Source: Fusarium oxysporum f. sp. lycopersici 4287
Lineage: Eukaryota > Ascomycota > Sordariomycetes > Hypocreales > Nectriaceae
Length of the DNA stretch: 64,000 bases
Reading direction: 5' to 3'
NCBI RefSeq assembly: GCF_000149955.1
Contig: NC_030987.1
Location: 1,861,387 to 1,925,386, forward strand
Shown: piece by piece, positions 35,729 to 45,728 of the stretch
Position numbering within the stretch: the first letter of the stretch is position 1
Layout: the number at the start of each line of letters is the position of its first letter
Notes under the pieces: model-generated
What the model was told of the DNA's origin: nothing
The model's database searches: none
What the model saw: only the letters and a program-made list of their open reading frames with translations
Program-made: the position numbers and the translations under genes

Positions 35729-37568
35729 ATGGCTCCCAAAAAGGAGGGCCAATCGGCCAAGGCGACTGGCGCGCCTGAAGGCTTCACGCCAGAACGGTTT
35801 GAAAAGGAACTCAAGGAACTTGCGACCAAGGCCAAGGAAGATACTTTTGCGAAGCGGTTCATGGGTCAAGCGCTTGTTTACTTCCAGACTCTTTTGCTTC
35901 TCGGTTTGTTAGGTGTCGCGTCGAGCGCGTCGCAGCTCAACCTGTCCCCTATCTTTGGGTCCATCCCTTCTGCTGTCACGCACACAACTGCGCTCAAGGC
36001 GGCTTGCTTTATCGGTTGGGCCGGCAATTTGATGCTCCGCATGGCTCTTCCTATGTCGACTTCTCAGCTTCTCCCAGTCATCGCCCTTAATATCCCGGCT
36101 ATCCAGTTTCTTCTCGGGACCTTCACTGACCGTCTTGGCTCTTGGTGGGGTCCTCTCATTATCGAGGGTTTCACCTTGTTCCCCCTGGCCATCGTTTCGG
36201 CAGCCTCCGTGGCCGATGTTCTTGAGGACGCTGACCTGAGCGCACTGCCCAAATTCGTCGCAGATGCGGCGCCTGGCATTGTCTCGTGGGGCCTGTTTAG
36301 ACTTGCTGAGAACCAGTCCATGGAGAAGCTGCAGGGTGTTGTTGGGAGTACCTTTGTGTTTACTCGTGTCGGTATTGAGCTTGTCTTGGGAGCCATTTAT
36401 GCTATTATGGCACCATCCAAGTATCTCGTTTTGGCTATCCCTGCGCTATTACACACGGCAGTCTTAAACACCCACGTTATGACACCCATGGCTACCGAAG
36501 CTCTTAACAGTACCTTGACAGCTCAGAATTGGACACTGTTGGAGCGCCGCGAGTCGTTGACTGGCTATGTGTCAGTCATCGAGAGCCTGGAGAGAGGTTA
36601 TCGTGTAATGCGCTGTGATCATAGTCTTCTTGGAGGTCAGTGGGTTCAGCTCAATGGTCGAAGAGTGTCCGAGCCGATTTACGGTGTTTTCGTCATGCTC
36701 GAAGCTGTCCGTCTTGTTGAGCGGGAGGCTCCCCTGCCTGACAGCGAAGCTAGCGCCCTTGTTATGTAAGTCCCCGTTCTTGTGCTTCGTCATTACTCAC
36801 TAACATGACATAGTGGCCTTGGTATTGGAACTACCCCTTCTGCCTTTGTTTCTCACGGCATTGACACTACCGTGGTTGAGATTGATCCAGTGGTTTATGA
36901 GTTCGCTCAAAAATACTTTGATCTTCGGGAGAACAACCCTGCTGCCGTCGCCGATGCTGTCTCTTATACAGCTGACTTGGTGAAGCAATCCAAGACCTAT
37001 GACTACATTGTTCACGACGTGTTCACTGGTGGTGCTGAGCCTGTTGACCTCTTTACTCTCGAGTTCCTCCAAGGATTGGGAGACTTGCTGAAGGATGATG
37101 GAGTCATTGCTATTGTAAGTAAAGTGAGCATTAACTTAAGCCATGCACTGACATTACCCTTAGAACTATGCTGGTGACTTTGGCCTTCCTACACCTCAGC
37201 TCATCTACCGCACCATCAAGAAGGTTTTCCCCTCCTGCCGTATCTTCCGTGAGAGCCCACGAGATGAGGCCAACGTCGAGAAGTGGGGAAGCGACTTCAC
37301 CAACATGGTCATCTTCTGCCGCAAGACCCCCGGAGAGGTCACCTTCCGCAATCCCAAGCAAAAGGATTTCCTCCGAAGCCAAGTTCGGCAGGCTTTACTA
37401 TTGCCCAAGTATGAGATTAAGGAGCAGGTCTTCCTTGAAGATGAGGCTACGGATGTCCTCAACAAGAACGAAACGAGCAAGGTTACCAAGTGGCACCAGG
37501 ACAGCGCTGCTGGACACTGGAAGATCATGCGATCTGTGCTACCTGGAACGATCTGGGAGCAGTGGTAG
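35729..37568 (+). CDS. Membrane-anchored spermidine-synthase-like (aminopropyltransferase-fold) protein
   Basis: Three exons, 35729-36765, 36814-37114 and 37164-37568, encode 580 aa; introns of 48 and 49 nt have GTAAGT donors and TAG acceptors, and all phases fit. Residues of about 45-280 hold six or more hydrophobic helices (for example FMGQALVYFQTLLLLGLLGV and PLIIEGFTLFPLAIVSAASV). The second half is a Rossmann methyltransferase-like domain of the spermidine-synthase superfamily: ALVIGLGIGTTPSAF is the dinucleotide-type loop and TTVVEIDPVVYEFAQKYF the acidic strand that would bind decarboxylated SAM. YDYIVHDVFTGG sits where the catalytic Asp loop of aminopropyltransferases lies. The DSSDP-type substrate motif is not kept, so the real reaction, if any, is open. 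It is not the housekeeping cytosolic spermidine synthase. Convergent with the flavoprotein gene 138 bp away. Confidence 0.83.
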
Positions 37569-37706
37569 ACACATATCTATGTTGTATATGTTCTGATTGC
37601 ACATATTTCGTATCATTGTGTATATTTCTACTTAGATGCCTTTTTAGGTGCAACTTGTTCCTGGATATATCACATAATAGACATTTGAATTGTCCACTCT
37701 ATCGGC

Positions 37707-38492
37707 CTACTTTTTGGGGTCCCTTGCAGCATTCAACGCATACTGTTGATTGTCCTCATTGAAATCCTTGGAAAATTCGGCAATGTGGTCTGGCACATCT
37801 ATCCTGTTGTAAGGACCAGCCACTGGTTCACCCATGGTTGCGTGAATAGGTAAGACACCTGTCCAGACTTGGTCCTTGATCGACTCATCCTCCATGTCCC
37901 TCTTGTCATCACTGGGACCACCGGTATTGATCTTGGCACTTCCCGATGCGATCTTGACTTTAAGTATGCCAGTGCTTTGAAGCTCAGCTTTGGTCGGCGG
38001 GAGACGGGTGTGTCGCCAACGATCAGGCACCACACTATTAGTGATGAGCTCCATGGCATACATCCTCTCCTCCTCGTCCTCTACGAGGACGGCGTGGCCG
38101 AATAGGACAGTTGAACGGTAGTTAAAGCTATGATGGAAGGAAGACAAAGCCAAAACTAGCCCATCAACATGAGATGCAGCCACACAGACGGGCATGCCTT
38201 TCTCGTCACTAGCACTACGGCCCAAGTTCATAATACGGCTTGACACATATCCGTGAAGATAGAGGTCCAGGGGGTCACCAATATCTGCGCTAGGCCGGTC
38301 AAATGAGCCCATCTGGCCGATCATTGGGAGGATGACGGGGAAGGATTGGGTGGGTGTGTTGAAAGAGACATGGAGGATCTGGCAAGTGTTGATGATGTGG
38401 TGAATTGTCTTTAGGGCATAAACACCGCGGTCGTTTTCACGTTTGACGGTGTTGATGGCCTCTTTGGGATATTCGAGATCGAATCGACCCAT
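37707..38492 (-). CDS. PNPOx-like flavin-binding protein (pyridoxamine 5'-phosphate oxidase-related, Pyridox_ox_2 type)
   Basis: A single exon of 261 aa from an ATG at 38492. The split beta-barrel of FMN-binding PNPOx-like proteins is recognisable: KRENDRGVYALKTIHHIINT at the start (the helix and first strand), LYLHGYVSSRIMN with the G-x-x-S-x-R/K phosphate contact, VCVAASHVDGLVLALSSFHH, then NYRSTVLFGHAVLVEDEEER. Bacterial relatives are annotated as nitroimidazole-resistance or haem/flavin nucleotide-binding proteins, and fungal ones are uncharacterised. A role in redox or detoxification is only a guess. The C-terminus (GPYNRIDVPDHIAEFS) is hydrophilic. No targeting signal. Confidence 0.85.
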   Translation of the reverse strand: MGRFDLEYPKEAINTVKRENDRGVYALKTIHHIINTCQILHVSFNTPTQSFPVILPMIGQMGSFDRPSADIGDPLDLYLHGYVSSRIMNLGRSASDEKGMPVCVAASHVDGLVLALSSFHHSFNYRSTVLFGHAVLVEDEEERMYAMELITNSVVPDRWRHTRLPPTKAELQSTGILKVKIASGSAKINTGGPSDDKRDMEDESIKDQVWTGVLPIHATMGEPVAGPYNRIDVPDHIAEFSKDFNEDNQQYALNAARDPKK

Positions 38493-40982
38493 TGTGATTG
38501 ATGCTAATATTGATGCTGTGGAAAATAGGAATGAGCTTGGCTGTAATGAGCGATGCCTTTAATTGTGGTGATTTCTCTACCTCTTATACTTGGATTTACG
38601 TCGTGTTACTCATACATCATTCTAGATCCCACAGCCAAGCAGATGTGAGTCGTCGTATCGGAGCCGAGATACGGTATCATGTCATATAATTATTCGATAC
38701 ATTAGTCCGAGCAATTTGAAGTGTACTTGGTGAGAAGAATACCAGCTAATGTAGAGCACTTGCGCGCCTCTCGATGTCACTGCCATGACAGTATACTTTC
38801 AAGATATCCAGCCACATCTGGCTAGCAGTGGTTATGGTGGTGCGGCTAACTGTGGCATCTGACCATTACGTAGAATCCAATTGGCGAGTCACAGATCATG
38901 AATCTGAATGTAGTAATTCCGCATGCCGTATGCCGGTAGCTGCATTTGCGTATGGGGTCTTACAGGTTGAGTCCCGAGTTTGACAGCTGATGATTAGCTT
39001 TTTATTTGGAATCAATCTTGGCTATACCCAGGTTCTGATAGGATGTGCCATGGGGATTTTGAACGGATGGAGTAATATTTGGCGGTTGCGGGATGAATGA
39101 CTAACTGGTCTGTAGAGTTTGAGGCTGAAGTTGCCGATATCAGTCTAAGGCTGATCTTCCGGCCCGGTTGTGACTCTTTGCAGGTGACCGGGAGGACCGG
39201 CCGTGGACGGTATAGGAAGGACAATGGAGAGGGGCCGACTTTTCTCTTTTTGGGTATCATAATGCAGCTTTTGTCATGCGCTCAACCTGATATTCGACCA
39301 AGGAACAGCTGAGGTTCAGTCTGATGTTAATACATTACGTTATGTCCTACCCTATACATCGATATTGTAAGCTAACTTGGCATCTGTTCCAAAATGAGAA
39401 TGCTTGGACCGCGGAGGTTTGGCTGGTAATAGTAATCGCTAATTGGCGTCAGGACATTTACCTGGGGGTTTGTCCAGGTTGATTGTTGCGTGACTTTGCA
39501 CTCAACGTTGTTTTACAAACGAGAACTCTATTCAACACCTTGGGACTGGTGGCTGGCGACGGTCGGGTGATCAATTACTGCAGATCAGTCGTGTTGTAGT
39601 GACTTGATTGATGGCCATTCTTGATCTGGTTCTGCGGATAATAAGTTCTTACAATCGACATATCCAACAGTTAGAAGACTTCTAACCATCTTCCCAAGTC
39701 GACGTCTGTTTATCAAACGTTGAACGATTGATATCGAGTTTACCACAGACTTTAGGTTGTTAGCCGCTGGGTAAGGTTATTACAAGAAATCCGGGGAAGT
39801 TCGTAGGGTAGCAACGGGCTGCATCCAAGTGCCCGTGTTTTAGTCCAGTTTGGGCAAGAAAGGCCCAAGGCCCCTCCCTCTTCCTTGTCGTCATTCGGGC
39901 GTGTTCGGGTTGAATAAGAGTGAGGCTCCACTGAGAAAGAGAATATAGAAAGTATTGATGCCCATTTATTTCTCCAACTCGCCCGCTTTCCATAATCACT
40001 ACTACACTATGTCCTCGGCAATAACCTCATTCTCGTCTCTTCCCTCTTCCTCCGCGAATGCGCCATAGTCTAGGGTGCCTGTCACCCTGCAAGTTGTGCC
40101 ATGCCTTGGGCGGCGACTTGGTCAACCAACAGCAGGCCTCCCTTTGCCCCGCCATATCTTGTCTCGGTCACTGTCCGAACGGGTAATGGGATGTCATGTT
40201 AATTCATCTGAACGCGAGAGGACGAGCGTTATTTCTCTTCTCTTTTATTACTTTTATTGCCATGAGTTGAAGCGTTTCGTTGATGCATCCATCTCCCGGC
40301 CAAAGTCAAACAAACTCCTTCGCCATGTTTCAACAAACCGGTCACGCCCCCAACTTGGAAGCTGTTTCCGAATAAGTCTGATCCATGGAATAACTCAACC
40401 CTCGCGGTTATAGCCCAGCAGGCTCCCTCTCTTATTCATACCTATGGCATCAGTATGCTATTGCCTATGCCTGTTATAGTTCAACAGTGGACCGGCTTGT
40501 GTCAAGCACCGAGTCCAGTCTGGAGCCTCGTCTCAGTATTGCCCTAACAGCCGCCATCTCCGACGACTCCAGTTTCATAACGGAAGATGCTACATTGGGC
40601 CTTGACGAAACACCATGATATCTCCATTCCACCCAATCATGTCGGATTGTGCGCCACAAAACAAGCGACTACGCGAGTGAGCTCGAACAAAGCCAGTTTG
40701 ACCCAAGACCTTCGGCTGAAACCCAGCATGATATAGTGTTGCAAGCGCAACTCTGCCTTTCAAAGTATTGTCCCCATCTGTTGACGGCTCTGGTGACTTT
40801 CCCATCGTTGCATCACATTTCGTTCCATCTCTCCTTTCGCTTTTTCGCCATTATTCTCTTCTAATCGCACATACCGCTGAACTACGTGCAGTAGTATGCG
40901 TCTTGGTTGATCCAAGATCTCATTCGTTTTCCTTTCACTTTCCTAGCCTCATCTACTCTTCGTTACGCTCGTTCTAATACTA
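38493..40982. other. Intergenic, no gene seen
   Basis: About 2.5 kb between divergent genes with no supported frame. The right end (40800-40982) is CT-rich and probably the leader of the seven-helix protein gene. Confidence 0.5.
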
Positions 40983-40997
40983 ATGTCGCTTTCATGA
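40983..40997 (+). promoter_or_regulatory. Four-codon upstream ORF overlapping the main start codon
   Basis: ATG TCG CTT TCA TGA occupies 40983-40997. Its stop TGA (40995-40997) overlaps the start ATG (40994-40996) of the next gene as ATGA. Such stop-start overlaps can make translation of the main frame depend on reinitiation or leaky scanning. The sequence is certain; that both lie on the same mRNA is inferred. Confidence 0.5.
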
Positions 40998-43900
40998 CGA
41001 ACAATCACCGTCAGGCCCTGGTTGCGGCCTTTACTTTGTAAGTCATCCCCTACCACGATACGAACTGATCAAATAACCAGAGAACAGTGGCCTGGTCGCC
41101 CATGCTGGTATAGCCGGTTCCTTTCTTCTTCTAAATAATCGTGCTTCCAAAATCATTCGAGATGCTCCGAGGCTGGCCCTCATCGCGTTCCTTATTTCTT
41201 CAGCCCTGTGGGCTCAAATCGATTTCTTCGCCTTTTTACTTAATATCAACTCTATGCCAGGCTGTCAGATCATGGTTACCTTTGCATCAACATTCGATCA
41301 GTTCGCACGAGTGTCCATACAACAGAGTCTATTATGGATCTTCAGCACCCACAGTCTTGCATCTCTCACTGAGATAGGCGTCATGCAAGGATTTATTGTC
41401 TTACGACTTGTTCTTGGAGGAGTCTTCGTGGGGATTCAGCGCCCACAGCTGAATACTATCTGCCTGACCCAAACGTCCATTCTACCGGTTGGGATTACCG
41501 TCTCTGTTGTCGACACTGCTTTCGTCGCTTTCCTCCTAATCAGAGTTATCTCTCGCGGTGTCTATTCGGAGACCCAAAGAGGGGCCATCAGTCCTCGTCA
41601 GTCCCGAGCGGTTGCTCTCGTTGTGCTGGGTTTGATCATATGGACAGGAGTGAGTATAGACGACTGACAGATGAGCACAATCATAACTGACTATGCTTAG
41701 ACTAGTGCTCCTTTGATGCTGAGCATTCAGCCCATGGCCATTGTTGTTCGAACAACTGTGCCTTCAGTAGGTCTATTGATACTAATCGGTAGGTCTGCTC
41801 TCAAGTATTCGTTCATGAATTAAGCTGACTCGATAGGGATACTCACTTTGTTCCAAGATCGACTGTTCTCCGACAACTCAAAGCACATACAATCAGCGGA
41901 CGTCAATGATTTCGATGCCTCGCGAGACTTCAGCACACGACAGATAACCAGTGCGGATATCCGTCGCCCGAGGAGTTATGACGAGATAGCGAGAACATCT
42001 GCAGCTGATTTCACAGGAGCATCTAAACCTTGGCCAGTTCCCGCAGAACCCAAACGAGAGCTACCTTTGATCACGATGCCAGCTGCTGGGCAAGCCAACA
42101 TTGGAATGGGTGGTGTTCCCGTGCTAGGCCAACTTTTCCCTCTACCAAGAACTCAGACTTTGCCAAGCTCGACGAAACCTGAAAGCTCTCGACAGATCTT
42201 GCACCAGGCAAATTTGAGCACATCTAGCTCCGGATCTAGCTCTAATTCCAGGACCTCAGCTTCCAGCCAGGAGAACTGGGCCGACACCGTCAAACTGGCC
42301 GAATCTCAACACAGCTCTTTGTCTTCAGAGAGCGCAGCGTCCGCCACTACTTCAGCTTTCTTGTCACCGGGGACGGAGGAAGTCCGGCGACGATCCCCTC
42401 GGCAGTCTCCTCGACATTTGCCATCGCCAGCCCTTTCAATCTTTCCTCGTACGACTCCCACCACGTTGCAAGCACGCACACCCACCAAAGCCGGAGGAGA
42501 AGCCGTCGTGAACTTTTCTTTGCCCGTCGAAGCAAGAGTACCGCGCCCGTACCAGCCAATGCGAAATCAGCCCCCGAAATCAGCACCTTTGGCCGTTATT
42601 CCCAGAAACAACGCGAACGAGATTCTGGCCAAGAGAGAAGACTCTGCAAAAACATTGTCAGTGGTTCATCGTCCTCGCCCGATACCAAGAAAGTCGAACA
42701 TCGATCGCGCCCTCTTCCCAGCAGAAGGGTCTCCAAACCTCCAGCACCACAAGCGATCACTGTCGTGTGGTTCCGTGAGATTCAAACAGCCGCATGACAT
42801 ACCAGCTGAAATCAATTACGACTTATCTCGTTTAAATGAATTTGCCAATGTTCTACATGCCAACATCCCAACACCAACCGAAACCGACCGTATCACGAGG
42901 CGACGATCACGATCTATGGTTGAGCTACCGATATTACCATCTGATATCGAGTTCAAGCCGAACCGCAATGAAGCCAAGCCACAGATCGACAAGTCAAATA
43001 CTCTGACCGCTCCCACCAAGACGCCAGCAAGCCTTACTTTAGGTGAGACATCGATTCAATTTCCCAAGAGTCCTCAGCCTACAATTGCTCAACTTCATGA
43101 TGAGCCAGTATCTGCGACAAGCTCATCTTGGCGTGACCCGCATGGAAAGGGATACGGTCGACGATCTTCGCCTATTCTGCCAGTTGAAGACCTGAGCGCA
43201 CTCACGCCTTCCACGGTTAGAGATGATGATTTTGCCCTTGACGCGGATATCAGGTCGCCTGCGATGCAGGTCCACGTGCAGAGGGCCCTGACGGTAACAG
43301 TTACGGCAAAACATCAACAACAGAGTGGACTCCGAGTTGCGGAGACCCTATCAGCATTGAGCGATGAGAGTCCTCAGGAGCCCTTACCCTTGACCGTGCA
43401 CAAGCCATCTGCCGAAGCCAATGTCGGCTCTGAATCGGAGTTGCGACGAGCCGAGGACTTGCACCTCACCGCAAAACAACATTTCTGGCCATCGCAAGTG
43501 GGGGAAACCCGTCCAGCAACTTTCTCAGACAGGGGATACACGACAAAGCCGCGTCGGAGTCTTCCGCCAGCACCGCTGGTTTTCCGCCGGACCGACAGTT
43601 TCTACGCTGAGCCATCGCCCGTGGAATCCGACCTTTCTGAAGAGGATGTGGTGGGAATTTTCCCAGACAGGACCCGTAAGTTCACCTGAATTTGCTATTG
43701 CGCAATCGCTAACAGTGGATGAGATTTTGGTTCTCCAGGCTCATCTTATCAGATAGCGGAAAATGATAGACTGGCACTGTTGACAAATCTGGAACTGGAG
43801 CTGAACGAACAGGAACACCAATGGCAAACCATTCGCCATACCATGCACGTTCGTGATTCGCTATCAACTGTGGGAACATCTCCTAGCCGAGATTCGCGAT

Positions 43901-44868
43901 ATGGGTATGGAAGTGCACGCCTGTCAAAGCTTCCCCAGCAGCGAGGTCAGCTGGATGCAGACTACGACATTCTGGCGCTTTTCCCCCAGGCCGACTTGAA
44001 GTCCAGGACAAAACTGGCGGCTAGCTCGACATACCCCAGGTTTACGAATTCATTAGCAACACCTACCCCTCCTGATACTGATGAAGAGAGCGAATACACC
44101 GAAGATCACGAGGATGTCATTGGTCACGCCCAGATCAGTCCTGCCAAGGCGGCCATGGTGCTGTGGCGCCCCATAGCTTCCGTGCAAGCGGTTACTAGCA
44201 CTAGCACTGCACCGTCCCTCTGGACCCCGGCTCGCAGGCCACTGAGGGAAATCGCGCCAGTGGAAATCCCAGGAAGGTCAATTCGAGGACCGGTGAGGAA
44301 GGACATGAGATCTCTCGTGATTGAGAGCTCAAGACTTTGGGAGAAACCTGAATCGAAGACCGAGGTATCCAATAACGGACTTTGGCAGCCAGTATCTCAA
44401 GTCAAAACCCAAGTGGTGGAAGTTAAGGTCCAGCAGTCAAAGCCTCCCCGCAACCCCCCGCGTCGCATCAAACGTGTCACTATGCTGCCAGATATCCTGG
44501 AGAGTCCAAAACCACTCCCTGATAGGCGCGGGACACTTGGGATCTTCCAATTCCCATGGGGTGATCGGTCAGACTGTGCGACAATAACACCGATGTTCAT
44601 GCCTGGCATGACTTATCAACCTGTGGTGGATGGGGGTATGCAGACGCAGATGCAGCATAGCGGCTCGGTGTTTGACATGGAGGACTACGAGCAGGATGAC
44701 GGGGAGTACTACGATTCGAGCGAAACGTACGATAGCGACGATGAGGATTGTTTCGAGCTGGCCCAGCCTGTACCCCAGCCAACGGACACGTATTTCCACG
44801 GAGCCCCGCCTGAAAAAATATCAACTTCTCACGAGGACGAACTAAAACCTCAGTCAATTGCTGAGTAA
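40994..44868 (+). CDS. Putative seven-helix membrane protein with a very long disordered tail carrying LWxP-like motifs
   Basis: Five exons, 40994-41037, 41088-41649, 41701-41788, 41837-43675 and 43739-44868, give 1220 aa; introns are 48-63 nt and every phase closes. Residues of about 8-240 contain roughly seven hydrophobic helices (near 8-31, 44-68, 80-105, 112-131, 145-169, 188-205, 218-238), with short loops: a GPCR-like or 7TM-receptor-like topology, although no known receptor class was recognised. Residues 243-1220 are Ser/Pro/Arg-rich and disordered, with many possible phosphosites. Between 44155 and 44395 the tail has four Leu-Trp motifs: VLWRP, SLWTP, RLWEKP, GLWQP. The last residues are acidic, with a DDEDCFEL block. 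The TAA stop sits inside a GTAAGT donor at 44865; if that intron is spliced, the frame continues rightwards (see next entry). Product unknown. Confidence 0.72.
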
Positions 44869-45728
44869 GTAAAAATCGGCCACAATGACCTGGCCTGGCT
44901 TGGCCTGGGTATTGTCAAGAATGAGGCTGATTATTTTTTCTTTGTAGACAAGGCATAGATTCGGAGCTTTTGAAACATTGCGAGACTTCCGAGGATGGTT
45001 ATGCCAAGGATGTGCAGATGCAGATGCACGACAGCGGCAGAGATGACAAAGCCAATGATCGGACAAGTCTCCGTACACAGACCCAGGTAAAGTATGACGA
45101 AGATGGAGACGCCGACAGCGAGAGCGAAAGCCCACAGGCTGGAGATTACAGCGCAAAGGCCGGTACAGCAGTTGGTGCTCCCCCCACCTCAACAACCACC
45201 ATAGCGATGACGATTGCGGATATGGATCTCCGGGAGCACGTCTCTGAGAAAAATCGAATCAGGGTCCGCCAGCAGCCGCAATTTGGGGGTCGAGTTGCAT
45301 CAATAAGCATGCCTGTGCCGCTGATGGCTCGCTGCTTATTGATGGACGTGGGTCGAAATGAACAAGATTGGGCTGGCGCACCAATCACCGACGACAATGG
45401 CACTCATGGGACGTCCAAATCCATCTTAGGCCCCTGCACTGACAGGGAGTCTAAGTCCCGTGGCGCCCCAGGCGCAGGGCATCCGCAACAGCACCACCAC
45501 CAGCAGGCAACGCTTCTGTTCCGTTTCTTAGAGGATTCCATTTCTAAGCCAGCCGACCTTAAGCTTGATTGTGACTCTCCGACTCCGCAGCCGCTAAGTC
45601 CGCTCGTCATTTACAAATCCGAAACCCCGACACGCCGGCGACAAATCTTGGTTATTAACTTGTTGTATCCTCCATCAATTCCCACCCAGTCTTCTCTTCA
45701 GCAAACAACAAACTATCCGAACATTTCC
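44869..45728. other. Ambiguous interval: intergenic leader or an extra exon joining two genes
   Basis: A possible intron at 44865-44947 has GTAAGT, a CTGAT branch point 15-20 nt before the end, a T-rich tract and TTTGTAG. Splicing it keeps frame and continues, without any stop, through about 260 codons into the repeat protein that starts at 45729, predicting a single 1996-aa protein. Against this, 45630-45728 looks like a leader (CT-rich, then AACAAACTATCC) and codon bias sharpens after 45729. In the aligned antisense frame an acidic stretch gives a hydrophobic shadow that should not be taken for a membrane protein. Confidence 0.4.

Noticed and set aside
44854..45403. Minus-strand frames reading as hydrophobic, membrane-like protein
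   Set aside because: They are the antisense shadow of an acidic plus-strand frame (GAC, GAT, GAG and GAA become Val, Ile, Leu and Phe codons). They lack an ATG in the hydrophobic frame and are split by stops.
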